Source of the DNA: Coriobacteriaceae bacterium AM113-163
GTDB lineage: Bacteria; Actinomycetota; Coriobacteriia; Coriobacteriales; Coriobacteriaceae
Direction of reading: 5' to 3'
NCBI GenBank assembly: GCA_027673765.1
Contig: JAQDWB010000001.1
Location: forward strand, 62,001 to 126,000
Length of the DNA: 64,000 bases
Below, piece after piece: positions 50,465 to 59,128 of the stretch (its first letter is position 1; each line of letters opens with the position of its first letter). The translations under genes and the position numbers were made by a program. Below the pieces are notes generated by a model. That model saw only the letters and a program-made list of their open reading frames with translations, was not told the origin of the DNA and ran no database searches.

Positions 50465-52175
50465 GAAAGCGAAGACGGTCAACGTCCTCGAGGGGCCGAT
50501 GACCGAGTCATGCGCCGAGTTTCCCGCGCGCCACGTGTTTATCAAGTGCCCGGAGTGCCGCCGTGTGATCGATGAGGCACGCCTGCACGACAACCTCGAG
50601 GTGTGCCCCCGTTGCGGCAAGCACTTTCGCGTGAGTGGGCGCGACCGTATGCGCATGACGGTCGACGAGGGCACGTTTGAGGAATGGGATGCTAATCTGG
50701 CGTCGGAGGACTTCCTCTCGTTTCCCGGTTATGCCGACAAACTCAAGAGCGTGAGCGAGCGTTCGGGCGAGCGCGATGCCGTTGTGTGCGGCAGGGGCAA
50801 AATCTGCGGTTGCGATACCGCACTCTTCTTTATGGATGCCAACTTTATGATGGGCTCGATGGGCTCCGTGGTGGGCGAGAAGATCTGTCGCACATTTGAG
50901 CATGCGACCGAGCTGGGATTGCCAGTTGTCGGCTTTACCGTTTCGGGCGGTGCGCGCATGCAAGAGGGCGTGACATCGCTTATGCAGATGGCCAAGATTT
51001 CTGCGGCGGTTAGGCGCCACAGCGAGGCGGGCGGCCTGTATATCACGGTGCTCACCGACCCCACGACCGGCGGCGTAACCGCGAGCTTTGCCATGGAGGG
51101 CGACATTATCCTGGCCGAGCCCGATGCCCTGACGGCATTTGCCGGCCCGCGCGTGATCGAGCAGAACATGCACAAGCGCCTGCCCAAGGGATTTCAGCGC
51201 TCCGAGTTTTTGCTGGAGCACGGCTTTTGCGATGCCGTTGTTCTGCGTGGCGAGATTGCGCTCACGGTAGGCGAGCTGCTGGCGCTGCACGAAGGGCGCG
51301 CGCCCGGCCTAGGGGCTCCGCATGAGATCGTGCATATGGGTCGTCGCGGCAAAAAGCTGGGACACTTGTTTAAGCGCTCGGCGGCACCAAAAACCGCGCT
51401 CGAGATTGTCAAGCAGACCCGCTCGGCAGATCGCGCCACGGCAGGCGAGATGATCTCGCTGGGCCTGGATGGATTTGTGGAGCTGCACGGCGACCGTTAC
51501 TTTGGTGACGACGCCGCCGTGGTGGGTGGCATTGGCTGGAAAGACGGACGTCCCGTGACGGTTATCGCTATCGAGCGCGGCACCACGACCAAAGAGCGCA
51601 TGCGCCGCAACTTTGGCATGGCGCATCCCGAGGGCTACCGCAAAGCGCGTCGCCTTATTCGCCAGGCCGAAAAGTTTGGTCGACCGGTTCTGTGCCTGGT
51701 CGATACTTCGGGCGCGTTTTGCGGCATCGGTGCCGAGGAGCGCGGCCAGGGCGAGGCGATTGCCCAGAATCTCATGGAGATGAGCGGCCTTAAGACGCCG
51801 ATTGTCTCGGTTGTGACAGGCGAGGGTGGCTCTGGTGGCGCGCTGGCGCTGTCCGTGGCCGACCGCATCCTGATGCTCTCGAGCTCGGCCTATTCGGTCG
51901 TGAGCCCCGAGGCCTGTGCGTCGATCCTGTGGAAGGATACCGAGCGCGCGAATGAGGCCGCCGAGGCGCTTAAGCTCACGGCCCCCGATCTGTTGGCGCT
52001 CGGCATTATCGATGGCATTGTTGACGATAGGGGCCTGTCGCATGAGGAGATCGCCGGTGCCGTCATGTCCTCGGCATTTGATGCCTTCGATACGCTTGGG
52101 CAGCTCGACGACGCGACCCTCACAAACCTCCGCTACGAAAAGTACCGCGCAATCGGTCAGTACCGCACGATGTGA
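50451..52175 (+). CDS. accDA: Acetyl-CoA carboxylase carboxyltransferase, fused beta-alpha (AccD-AccA)
   Basis: 574 residues. The N-terminal half is AccD: a zinc ribbon of CPECRRVIDE and CPRCGKHF at about residues 33-57, then FMDANFMMGSMGSVVGEK, FTVSGGARMQEG and DPTTGGVTASFA. The C-terminal half, from about residue 295, is AccA: LDGFVELHGDRYFGDDAAVV, GMAHPEGYRKARRL, TSGAFCGIGAEERGQGEAIA and SVVTGEGGSGGALAL. E. coli and most Firmicutes encode them separately; the fusion would give 1:1 stoichiometry. The exact start is uncertain (ATG at 50451 or 50457). Confidence 0.93.
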   Translation: MLMNRKAKTVNVLEGPMTESCAEFPARHVFIKCPECRRVIDEARLHDNLEVCPRCGKHFRVSGRDRMRMTVDEGTFEEWDANLASEDFLSFPGYADKLKSVSERSGERDAVVCGRGKICGCDTALFFMDANFMMGSMGSVVGEKICRTFEHATELGLPVVGFTVSGGARMQEGVTSLMQMAKISAAVRRHSEAGGLYITVLTDPTTGGVTASFAMEGDIILAEPDALTAFAGPRVIEQNMHKRLPKGFQRSEFLLEHGFCDAVVLRGEIALTVGELLALHEGRAPGLGAPHEIVHMGRRGKKLGHLFKRSAAPKTALEIVKQTRSADRATAGEMISLGLDGFVELHGDRYFGDDAAVVGGIGWKDGRPVTVIAIERGTTTKERMRRNFGMAHPEGYRKARRLIRQAEKFGRPVLCLVDTSGAFCGIGAEERGQGEAIAQNLMEMSGLKTPIVSVVTGEGGSGGALALSVADRILMLSSSAYSVVSPEACASILWKDTERANEAAEALKLTAPDLLALGIIDGIVDDRGLSHEEIAGAVMSSAFDAFDTLGQLDDATLTNLRYEKYRAIGQYRTM

Positions 52176-52200
52176 CAAAGGGACAGCCCGCATGTCACAT
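52170..52200. repeat. GGGACAG-type hairpin at the accDA stop (copy 9)
   Basis: ATGTGAC (52170-52176) and GTCACAT (52194-52200) flank AAAGGGACAGCCCGCAT. The accDA stop codon TGA at 52173-52175 is inside the left arm. The loop is the same as in the other family members but the arms are new. Confidence 0.6.
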
Positions 52201-52215
52201 TGGGAAAGGCGTTCC

Positions 52216-53430
52216 ATGTCACAAGTTTCTAACACCTCGTTTACAACGACGGTTTCATCAAACGCCATGGCCGTGGTGGACTATCTGTCCAAAAGCATGA
52301 TGTCGGCGCTGCCGTTTATTGTTTGCGCGGCGTTGTTCCGCACCGCCGCCGTCATTATGGGCGAAGGCATGCTGGGCCTGTGGTCTGCCGATTCCGAAAT
52401 CTATCGCCTGTTCTACAGTTGGCTCTATAACGCCGGCTACTACTTTTTGCCCATTTATCTTGGTTGGGCGGCCGCCCGCCAGCTCGGTTGCTCGGAGCAG
52501 CTGGGCATGATGCTGGGCGGCGTATTGATTGCGCCCGATCTGCTTAAGCTCGTCGATGCCGCATCGACGACGGGGGCAGCGATGACTTTCGTGTATGGTC
52601 TGCTTCCCGCGCCGGTCAACGATTACACGACGACTGTTATTCCGGTTCTCATCTCGGTGCCCGTGCTATGGCAGGTGGAGCGTTTCTTTAAGCGCACTAT
52701 CCCTCAGGCTGTGGCGTTTTCGTTTGTTCCGTTTGCAACCATGCTCGTCATGGTTCCGGTCTCGCTGTGTATTACGGCGCCGGCGGGCAGCTATCTGGGC
52801 ATGCTGTTGGGACAGCTTATGTTTATGCTTGGCAATTCCGGTGGCATCGTGTCGCTGCTCACGCTTATGGGGCTTGCCGCGGGTTGGGAGTTTCTTAAGA
52901 TCGCGGGTGTCAGCAACGTTGTCCTATCGCTCGCCTATGCGCAGTTTATGAGTGTGGGAACGGATTCGTGCATTCTGATCGCTGCGACGATGGCGACGTT
53001 TGCCGTTTGGGGCATGCCCTTTGGCGCGTCGCTCCGCGTTGTGGATAAGGACGAGAAGGCGCTCATGCTGGGCTATTCGATCTCGGGCGTGCTTGGCGGC
53101 GTAAGCGAGCCGGCGCTGTACGGCTGCGGCTTTAAATATGGCAGGTGTCTGACATGCATGGCCATTGGCGGCGCCGTCGGAGGCCTTGTTGCGGCCGTGG
53201 GCCACGTTACGGCCTATACCATCGGCATGACGAATGTCCTTATGGTCATTGGCTTTGCCACGGGCGGCATTTCGGACCTGCTGTGGTGCTGCGCTGCCGG
53301 TGGCACGGCATTTGCGGTGTCTGCGGCGCTGAGCTGCTGTTTTGGTGTGGTGCCGACAAAGGTGCAGGCGGCAGAAGACGAAGTTGATTCGCTCGAAACA
53401 GTGGCGAGCGCTGCTGAAGCAAGCGCATAA
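52216..53430 (+). CDS. Stand-alone PTS EIIC-like membrane protein
   Basis: 404 residues with about ten membrane spans. It resembles the EIIC of the glucose/sucrose-type PTS (Glc family): SMMSALPFIVCAALFRTAAV, WLYNAGYYFLPIYLGWAAARQ, GMMLGGVLIAPDLL and ISGVLGGVSEPALYGCGFKY, the last matching the GITEPALFG-type motif of EIICs. EIIB and EIIA are not in the same chain or next to it; the only EIIA in the window is at 15116. It could use a remote EIIB, or be a facilitator. GAAAGG lies 6 nt before the ATG at 52216. Confidence 0.8.
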   Translation: MSQVSNTSFTTTVSSNAMAVVDYLSKSMMSALPFIVCAALFRTAAVIMGEGMLGLWSADSEIYRLFYSWLYNAGYYFLPIYLGWAAARQLGCSEQLGMMLGGVLIAPDLLKLVDAASTTGAAMTFVYGLLPAPVNDYTTTVIPVLISVPVLWQVERFFKRTIPQAVAFSFVPFATMLVMVPVSLCITAPAGSYLGMLLGQLMFMLGNSGGIVSLLTLMGLAAGWEFLKIAGVSNVVLSLAYAQFMSVGTDSCILIAATMATFAVWGMPFGASLRVVDKDEKALMLGYSISGVLGGVSEPALYGCGFKYGRCLTCMAIGGAVGGLVAAVGHVTAYTIGMTNVLMVIGFATGGISDLLWCCAAGGTAFAVSAALSCCFGVVPTKVQAAEDEVDSLETVASAAEASA

Positions 53431-53438
53431 ATCTGTGC

Positions 53439-53501
53439 GACAAAAGGACGATTCCTTTGTCATATTCCAAGGCTGCGGCCCGTGTGGGTTGCGGCCTTTT
53501 T
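53439..53501 (+). terminator. Hairpin and terminator after the EIIC-like gene
   Basis: GACAAAAGGA pairs with TCCTTTGTC at 53439-53461 in a short hairpin. Next, AAGGCTGCGGCC pairs with GGTTGCGGCCTT at 53469-53498 with wobble pairs and is followed by TTTT; this is the likely terminator. Confidence 0.7.
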
Positions 53502-53580
53502 GTATCTGGGGGACAAAGTGGCTACACTACAATCCGTTTGAGCAATAGATATATAGGTAGTACCGTGGGGGCGGATGCAG

Positions 53581-54735
53581 ATGGTCGAGTGGATTGTTCG
53601 TCGTGCGCAGGGCGACCGTGCACGCGTGGGAACGTTGACGGGCATGGTGTGTATTCTCGCCAATGTGGCACTATGCGCTGCGAAGGGTGCAATTGGCGTG
53701 CTGTCGGGATCGGTTTCGATTGTGGCGGACGCTATGAACAACCTGTCTGATGCCAGCTCGAACATCGTGAGCGTGCTTGGCTTTAAGCTGGCGGGCAAGC
53801 CGGCCGACCCCGAGCATCCTTACGGCCATGGCCGCTACGAGTATCTCTCGGGTCTGGTCGTGGCGGCGCTCGTGCTGCTGATCGGCCTTGAGCTTATCAA
53901 GTCCTCGGTTGAGCGCGTCATCCACCCCGAACCTGTCGAGTTCTCGCTTGCCCTGGTGGCAGTCCTTGCGCTTTCGATGGTCGTAAAGCTTTGGATGGCG
54001 GCCCTCAACCAAAAACTCGGCGATCGCATTGAGTCCGAGACGCTGCATGCGACCGCGCAGGATTCCAAGAACGATGTTCTAGCCACGGGCGCCGTGTTGG
54101 CGTGCGCGATTGTTTCGCAGGTGACGCATATCAATCTAGATGCATGGGTCGGCCTTGCCGTTGGCGCCTATATTGGCTGGAGCGGCTTTGAACTCATCCA
54201 GGATACGATGAGCCCGCTTTTGGGCCAGGCGCCCGATCCTAAGCTGGTCAAGCACATTCGAGACAAAATCATGAGCTACCCCGGCGTTTTGGGCGTTCAC
54301 GATTTGATGGTTCACGACTACGGCCCAGGCAGAAAGTTCGCAAGCGCTCACGCCGAGATGGCAGCCGAGGCCAGCCCGCTGGAAAGTCACGACACGCTCG
54401 ATAACATCGAGCAGTCGTTTAGGGTCGAAGACGGCATGATCGTCACGCTCCATTACGATCCCATCGTGACCGACGATCCAAAGGTGGCGAGCATGCGTCT
54501 GCGCATCAACGCTATGGCTCAAGAGATTGATAGCCGCCTCTCGATCCACGACCTACGCTGTGTTCCGGGCCCCACGCATACCAACGTGATCTTTGACTGC
54601 GTACGACCCTCGGATTTGACGATGAACGCCGAGGACCTAAAGCGCGCGTTGGCGAAACGTGTCGAATCCGAATATCCCAAGTCGATTGCCAAGATCACGA
54701 TCGACGAAGACTATGTCGGCCATACCCACGAGTAG
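53581..54735 (+). CDS. Cation diffusion facilitator family transporter
   Basis: 384 residues. Six membrane spans, with the cation-binding motif in span 2 (VADAMNNLSDASSN), HPYGHGRYEYLSGL after span 2, and the span 5 site (HATAQDSKNDVLATG). A C-terminal ferredoxin-like domain of about 180 residues is longer than usual. It exports Zn2+, Mn2+, Fe2+ or similar ions in exchange for protons. ATG 53581 fits the GGGGGCGG ribosome binding site; ATG 53575 is alternative. Confidence 0.9.
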   Translation: MVEWIVRRAQGDRARVGTLTGMVCILANVALCAAKGAIGVLSGSVSIVADAMNNLSDASSNIVSVLGFKLAGKPADPEHPYGHGRYEYLSGLVVAALVLLIGLELIKSSVERVIHPEPVEFSLALVAVLALSMVVKLWMAALNQKLGDRIESETLHATAQDSKNDVLATGAVLACAIVSQVTHINLDAWVGLAVGAYIGWSGFELIQDTMSPLLGQAPDPKLVKHIRDKIMSYPGVLGVHDLMVHDYGPGRKFASAHAEMAAEASPLESHDTLDNIEQSFRVEDGMIVTLHYDPIVTDDPKVASMRLRINAMAQEIDSRLSIHDLRCVPGPTHTNVIFDCVRPSDLTMNAEDLKRALAKRVESEYPKSIAKITIDEDYVGHTHE

Positions 54736-54774
54736 CGCTGTGCCAGCAAAGCAAGTTATACAGAAGGGGAGAGC

Positions 54775-55401
54775 ATGAAGCGTCTATATCTACTCCGCCA
54801 CGGTCAGACAGAATTCAACGTTAAAAAGCTCGTCCAGGGCCGCTGCGATTCTCCGTTGACCGACCTGGGTCGTCAGCAAGCCGGGATGGCAGCCGCGTGG
54901 CTCAAAGCCCACAACGTCGTTCCCGACAAAGTGGTCTCTTCGCCCTTAGGCCGAGCCATGGACACGGCTCAGCTCGTCGCATGCGAGCTCCTCGGCCCGG
55001 ACACAGCAGTCGAGCCCTGCGAAGGCATCATCGAGCGCAGCTACGGCACCTTCGAAGAAGGCCCCCACGACGCCCTACCCACCGACGTCTGGGACCCCGG
55101 CGAGGACCTGATCCCATTTGGCGGAGAAGGAAGCCATGCCCTGCAGGAGCGCATGGTAGGCACCCTCACCAATCTCATGGGCGCTAAGGACACCGAAACC
55201 CTCCTAGCAGTAAGCCACGGCAGTGCTAGCCGCCAATTCATCAAGGCTGCAGCCCCAGAGGGCTTCGAGCTCCCAACAAAACTCCCCAACTGCGCCATTA
55301 TGATTTTCGATTTTGATGAGGCGGAGCCACAAGTAGAGGGCGAGCCAATGCAATGCAAGTTCACCCTCCAGCAAATAGTGGACCCCCAACAAAGTCATTA
55401 G
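54775..55401 (+). CDS. Histidine phosphatase family protein (phosphoglycerate-mutase-like)
   Basis: 208 residues. LLRHGQTEFNVKKLVQGRCDSPLTDLGRQQA contains the catalytic His of the RHG motif. SSPLGRAMDTAQL supplies an Arg, and AVSHGSASR carries the second His. Substrate class: phosphosugars, alpha-ribazole phosphate or similar. The 3' half shows a shift to codons ending in A (CTA, GCA, GTA) that is not seen in the first third. The long hairpin element C follows 38 bp after the stop. Confidence 0.88.
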   Translation: MKRLYLLRHGQTEFNVKKLVQGRCDSPLTDLGRQQAGMAAAWLKAHNVVPDKVVSSPLGRAMDTAQLVACELLGPDTAVEPCEGIIERSYGTFEEGPHDALPTDVWDPGEDLIPFGGEGSHALQERMVGTLTNLMGAKDTETLLAVSHGSASRQFIKAAAPEGFELPTKLPNCAIMIFDFDEAEPQVEGEPMQCKFTLQQIVDPQQSH

Positions 55402-55439
55402 CCTGAGCGAGCAGAGTTAAGCAGACATCAACGTGTCGT

Positions 55440-55590
55440 CTCCCGAGCACGGCGGAGGGCCGGAGAAATATATTAAGGTCATCGCGAGTTCCGCACGCAA
55501 AGGAGAGCACTTAATGTGCTCTCCGTCTTGCGCAGGACTGTAGAGCAGGGACCTTAATATATTTCTCCGGCCCTCCGCCGTGCTCGGGAG
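55440..55590. repeat. Long hairpin element C, upstream of rplC
   Basis: The arms 55440-55480 and 55550-55590 are perfectly complementary over 41 bp (left arm starts CTCCCGAGCACGGCGGAGGG). The core of 69 nt, 55481-55549, reads ATCGCGAGTTCCGCACGCAA, then GGAGAGCAC-TTAAT-GTGCTCTCC, then GTCTTGCGCAGGACTGTAG. It matches the core of element B except for an A to G change that is compensated by T to C on the other side of the stem. The remainder of the gap to 55851 is the rplC leader. Confidence 0.93.
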
Positions 55591-55642
55591 CCATCCACGC
55601 ACTTTACCTGCGTAAACAATGTGAGTGAAATATGAATCTCGA

Positions 55643-55850
55643 TGGATACGCCCGCAGCCGTGTATACTAAACAGCTGTGTGAAACCAGGGGAGTATTCTG
55701 GCTGGACAAAATGCCTGCTTAATAGGGTTGTCAGGTAGTCCGGGCGAAATACAAGGCTGGGGAGCACGTCGTGTAAGTAGTGGTCCTCTAGGGGCGTACG
55801 CTCGGTGGTGTACGCATTGTCCCAAGACCACGCGAGAGTTGGGATCATAT
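55643..55850 (+). promoter_or_regulatory. rplC promoter region and leader
   Basis: TGGATACGCCCGCAGCCGTG runs directly into TATACT (55663-55668), a likely -10 box; the -35 is not clear. A leader of about 180 nt follows. It is GC-rich with several GGGG and GGTGGTGTAC repeats, and may form a regulatory fold, but I cannot name one. The same GGATACGCCCG motif lies before rpsL and rplB. Confidence 0.45.
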
Positions 55851-55851
55851 C

Positions 55852-56472
55852 TTGATCAGCATGATTCTCGGCCGCAAGATTGGCATGACCCAGGTTTGGG
55901 ACGAGGACGACAACGTCGTTCCCGTCACGGTCATCCAGGCTGGCCCCTGCGCTGTCTCGCAGGTTAAAACTCAGGCAACCGACGGCTATGACGCCGTCCA
56001 GATCGGTTTCGGCGACATCAAGGCCAAGAACGTGAACAAGCCCATGGCTGGTCACTTCGCCAAGGCTGGCGTCGAGCCTGTCCGCTTCCTTCGTGAGGTC
56101 CGCGTCGAGAACGGCGAGGAGCACAAGGTCGGCGAGGTCGTCACCGTCGCTGATTTCGCTGATGTCGAGAAGGTCGACGTCATCGGTACCTCCAAGGGTA
56201 AGGGCTTCCAGGGTCGCATCAAGCGCTGGGGTCAGCGCCGCGGTCCTATGACGCATGGTTCTCACTTCCAGCGTCACCCCGGTTCTATCGGTCAGTGCGC
56301 CTATCCTGCGCGCGTCCTCAAGGGCGTCAAGATGGCCGGTCACATGGGTAACGAGCGCGTTACCGTCAAGAACCTTTCCGTTGTCCGCATCGATGCCGAG
56401 CAGAACCTCATCTTGGTCAAGGGCGCTGTCCCGGGTGCCAAGAATGGTCTCGTCGCCATCCGTATGGCCTAA
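55852..56472 (+). CDS. rplC: 50S ribosomal protein L3
   Basis: 206 residues. [20 protein letters not shown] is the usual N-terminus with a TTG start at 55852; the ATG at 55861 would leave L3 three residues shorter than relatives that begin MIxxIxGxK. The tentacle motif [20 protein letters not shown] and [15 protein letters not shown] are present. L3 lies near the peptidyltransferase centre and starts assembly of the large subunit. It opens the rplC-D-W unit, separated from rpsJ. Confidence 0.96.
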   Translation: MISMILGRKIGMTQVWDEDDNVVPVTVIQAGPCAVSQVKTQATDGYDAVQIGFGDIKAKNVNKPMAGHFAKAGVEPVRFLREVRVENGEEHKVGEVVTVADFADVEKVDVIGTSKGKGFQGRIKRWGQRRGPMTHGSHFQRHPGSIGQCAYPARVLKGVKMAGHMGNERVTVKNLSVVRIDAEQNLILVKGAVPGAKNGLVAIRMA

Positions 56473-56518
56473 GGGCCCAGCCCATTTAGCCCAGCGTCAT
56501 ACCAAGGAGAACACTTAA

Positions 56519-57145
56519 ATGGCAAAGTTTGAAGTAAAGAACAGCGAGGGCAAGAAGGTCGCCGAGGCCGAGCTCGCCGCTGAGGTGTACGGCATCGAGC
56601 CGAACATCCACGTTATGCACCACATCGTCAAGTGCCAGATGGCCTCTTGGCGTCAGGGCACCCAGTCCGCTAAGGGCCGCTCTGAGGTTTCCGGTGGCGG
56701 CAAGAAGCCTTGGCGTCAGAAGAGCACCGGCCGTGCCCGCCAGGGTTCCATCCGTGCTGCCCAGTGGCGTCACGGTGGCGTTGTCTTCGCCCCCAAGCCC
56801 CGTTCCTACGCTAAGCGTATGAACAACAAGGAGGTCAAGCTGGCTATGCGCTCCGCGCTGTCCGCCAAGCTGGCCGATGGCGAGCTCGTGCTCGTCGACG
56901 ACTACGGCTTCGAGAAGCCTTCCACCAAGGCTGCCGTTGCCATGCTCAAGGCTCTTGGCCTTGAGGGCAAGCGTCTGACCATCATCGTTCGCGATGAGGA
57001 CGTCAACGCCTACCTGTCGTTCCGCAACATTCCCAAGACGTTCATCATCACTGCCGACGAGGCCAACACCTACGATCTCGTCAACAACAACGCTGTGCTG
57101 ATGCCCGCCGACATCGCCGCTCACTTCGGGGAGGTGCTTGCATAA
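56519..57145 (+). CDS. rplD: 50S ribosomal protein L4
   Basis: 208 residues. The extended loop is KKPWRQKSTGRARQGSIRAA followed by QWRHGGVVFAPKPRSY. VLVDDYGFEKPSTKAA and KTFIITADEAN follow. L4 lines the exit tunnel and, in E. coli, regulates the S10 operon by attenuation. AAGGAG precedes ATG 56519. rplW follows with the start immediately after the stop. Confidence 0.97.
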   Translation: MAKFEVKNSEGKKVAEAELAAEVYGIEPNIHVMHHIVKCQMASWRQGTQSAKGRSEVSGGGKKPWRQKSTGRARQGSIRAAQWRHGGVVFAPKPRSYAKRMNNKEVKLAMRSALSAKLADGELVLVDDYGFEKPSTKAAVAMLKALGLEGKRLTIIVRDEDVNAYLSFRNIPKTFIITADEANTYDLVNNNAVLMPADIAAHFGEVLA

Positions 57146-57433
57146 ATGACCGCCCACGAGATCATCATCCGTCCGATCGTGTCCGAGCGTTCCTTCTCCG
57201 GCATGGAGCTGAACAAGTACACGTTCGAGGTCGCCAAGGATGCTAACAAGTATCAGATCAAGGACGCTGTCGAGGAGATCTTCGGCGTCAAGGTCGTTCG
57301 CGTGAACACCCTGACGGTCAAGCCCAAGACCAAGCGCGTGCGCTATGTCGCCGGCAAGACCCGTTCTTGGAAGAAGGCCATCGTCACGCTGGCCGAGGGC
57401 GACACCATCGAGGTCTTTGGCAACCAGGCCTAA
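57146..57433 (+). CDS. rplW: 50S ribosomal protein L23
   Basis: 95 residues. EIIIRPIVSERSFSGMELNK, FEVAKDANKYQIKDAVEEIF and VKVVRVNTLTVKPKTKR. L23 sits at the tunnel exit and binds trigger factor and SRP. The ATG at 57146 comes right after the rplD stop, GAGGTGC upstream acting as ribosome binding site. Confidence 0.97.
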   Translation: MTAHEIIIRPIVSERSFSGMELNKYTFEVAKDANKYQIKDAVEEIFGVKVVRVNTLTVKPKTKRVRYVAGKTRSWKKAIVTLAEGDTIEVFGNQA

Positions 57434-57448
57434 GACTCGCTGCTGTTG

Positions 57449-57530
57449 AGTGAGCTCATGCCTCCCAAATAGGGGAGGCGAGAGCTCAAGGTTTCGGGCG
57501 TATAAAATGGACACGCCCGGAACCGTGTAT
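57449..57530 (+). promoter_or_regulatory. rplW-rplB spacer with hairpin and shared motif
   Basis: GAGCTCATGCCTCCC pairs with GGGGAGGCGAGAGCTC around AAATA. This is followed by TATAAA near 57502 and the motif TGGACACGCCCGGAACCGTG then TATACG, also found before rplC. The spacer of 179 nt is unusual inside an S10 operon, where rplW and rplB usually lie close together. It may carry a secondary promoter. Confidence 0.45.
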
Positions 57531-57612
57531 ACGTCCGGTGTCATCGCACCCGAGGCAGAACCTCGAATCCCTGTCTGCGATGGCTAACGGATTCCTATTG
57601 AAAGGGATTGTA

Positions 57613-58443
57613 ATGGCTGTAAAGCACCTTAAGCCGACCTCCGCTGGTAGGCGTTGGCAGACGATCTCCGATTTCTCCGAGATCACCTGCACCAAGCCCG
57701 AGAAGTCTCTTCTCGAGCCCCTGCCCAAGAAGGCCGGTCGTAACAACAACGGCCGCATCACCACCCGCCACCAGGGCGGCGGCGTGAAGCGTCGTTACCG
57801 CGTGATCGACTTCAAGCGCAACAAGGACGGCGTGCCCGCCAAGGTTGCCACGATCGAGTACGATCCGAACCGTTCCGCTCGCATCGCTCTGCTGCACTAC
57901 GCTGACGGTGAGAAGCGCTACATCCTGGCCCCCAAGGGCCTCGAGGTCGGTCAGACCATCATGTCCGGTTCTGACGCCGACATCAAGCCGGGCAACGCTC
58001 TGCCCCTCGCCGACATCCCCGTCGGTACGCTCATCCACGCCGTCGAGTTCCAGCCGGGCAAGGGCGCTGCTATCGCCCGTTCCGCCGGTAATTCCTGCCA
58101 GCTGATGGGTAAGGAGGGCAAGTACGCTATCGTCCGTATGCCTTCCTCCGAGATGCGCCGCATCCTCGTTACCTGCCGCGCCACCGTCGGTGAGGTCGGC
58201 AACGCCGATCACGCCAACATCGTCATCGGCAAGGCCGGCCGTAAGCGTCACATGAACGTGCGCCCGACCGTCCGCGGTACCGTCATGAACCCTGTCGACC
58301 ACCCGCACGGCGGTGGCGAGGGCAAGAACCACACCTCTGGTCGTCCCTCTGTTACCCCCTGGGGTAAGCCGACGAAGGGCCTTCGTACGCGCAAGAAGAA
58401 GAAGGTCTCGAACCAGCACATCATTCGTCGCCGTAAGAAGTAA
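57613..58443 (+). CDS. rplB: 50S ribosomal protein L2
   Basis: 276 residues. [40 protein letters not shown], the RNA-binding centre and the C-terminal motif with [20 protein letters not shown], whose His is close to the peptidyltransferase centre. The start ATG 57613 is preceded by AAAGGGATTG; the ORF extends upstream to 57538 without conserved residues. Confidence 0.97.
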   Translation: MAVKHLKPTSAGRRWQTISDFSEITCTKPEKSLLEPLPKKAGRNNNGRITTRHQGGGVKRRYRVIDFKRNKDGVPAKVATIEYDPNRSARIALLHYADGEKRYILAPKGLEVGQTIMSGSDADIKPGNALPLADIPVGTLIHAVEFQPGKGAAIARSAGNSCQLMGKEGKYAIVRMPSSEMRRILVTCRATVGEVGNADHANIVIGKAGRKRHMNVRPTVRGTVMNPVDHPHGGGEGKNHTSGRPSVTPWGKPTKGLRTRKKKKVSNQHIIRRRKK

Positions 58444-58475
58444 TTTCGGATACCGAGTTTTAGGAGAAAGCACTT

Positions 58476-58736
58476 ATGAGCAGAAGTCTCAAAAAGGGCC
58501 CGTTCGTGGAGACTCGCCTTCTCTCGCGTATCACCGCGATGAACGAGGCTGGCAAGAAGGACGTCGTGAAGACCTGGTCCCGCGCGTCCACCATCTTCCC
58601 CGAGATGGTTGGTCACACCATCGCCGTCCACGACGGCCGCAAGCATGTGCCCGTGTATGTTACCGAGTCCATGGTTGGTCACAAGCTCGGCGAGTTCGCG
58701 CCGACTCGTACGTTCCGTGGCCACAAGGCCAAATAG
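58476..58736 (+). CDS. rpsS: 30S ribosomal protein S19
   Basis: 86 residues. [18 protein letters not shown], the segment [39 protein letters not shown] and APTRTFRGH. It contacts the A-site finger in the 30S head. AGGAGAAAGC precedes the ATG. Confidence 0.98.
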   Translation: MSRSLKKGPFVETRLLSRITAMNEAGKKDVVKTWSRASTIFPEMVGHTIAVHDGRKHVPVYVTESMVGHKLGEFAPTRTFRGHKAK

Positions 58737-58750
58737 GGGGTTAACCGTAA

Positions 58751-59122
58751 ATGGCAACTAAGTCTATTGAAACTGAGGCCACCGAGGTTCGCGCCGTCGC
58801 TAAGTACGTGCGTGTTTCCCCCAGCAAGGCCCGCCTGGTGGTCGATCTGATCCGCCGCAAGCCTGTCGCTCAGGCCTTCGACATCCTCCACTTCTGCGAC
58901 CGCGCCGTCGCCGTGGATGTCGAGAAGGTTCTCCGTTCCGCCGTTGCGAACGCCGAGAACAACAACGGTCTGCGTGCCGACAACCTGGTTGTCGCCGCTG
59001 CCTATGTTGACGAGGGTCCGACGCTTAAGCGCATCCGTCCCCGCGCCAAGGGTTCCGCTTCTCGCATTCTGAAGCGTACTTCCCACATCACCGTCGTCGT
59101 TGCTCCTCGAAAGGAGGCGTAA
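58751..59122 (+). CDS. rplV: 50S ribosomal protein L22
   Basis: 123 residues with an N-terminal extension ([15 protein letters not shown]) before the conserved [20 protein letters not shown]. The beta hairpin that reaches the exit tunnel ends in [21 protein letters not shown]. It starts 14 bp after rpsS with GGGGGTTAACC upstream. Confidence 0.97.
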   Translation: MATKSIETEATEVRAVAKYVRVSPSKARLVVDLIRRKPVAQAFDILHFCDRAVAVDVEKVLRSAVANAENNNGLRADNLVVAAAYVDEGPTLKRIRPRAKGSASRILKRTSHITVVVAPRKEA

Positions 59123-59128
59123 AGCTGT

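Noticed and set aside
55643..55668. TGGATA and TATACT as a -35/-10 pair
   Set aside because: The spacing is 14 bp, and the same spacing recurs before rplB, so the upstream part is better treated as a shared motif than as a -35 box.
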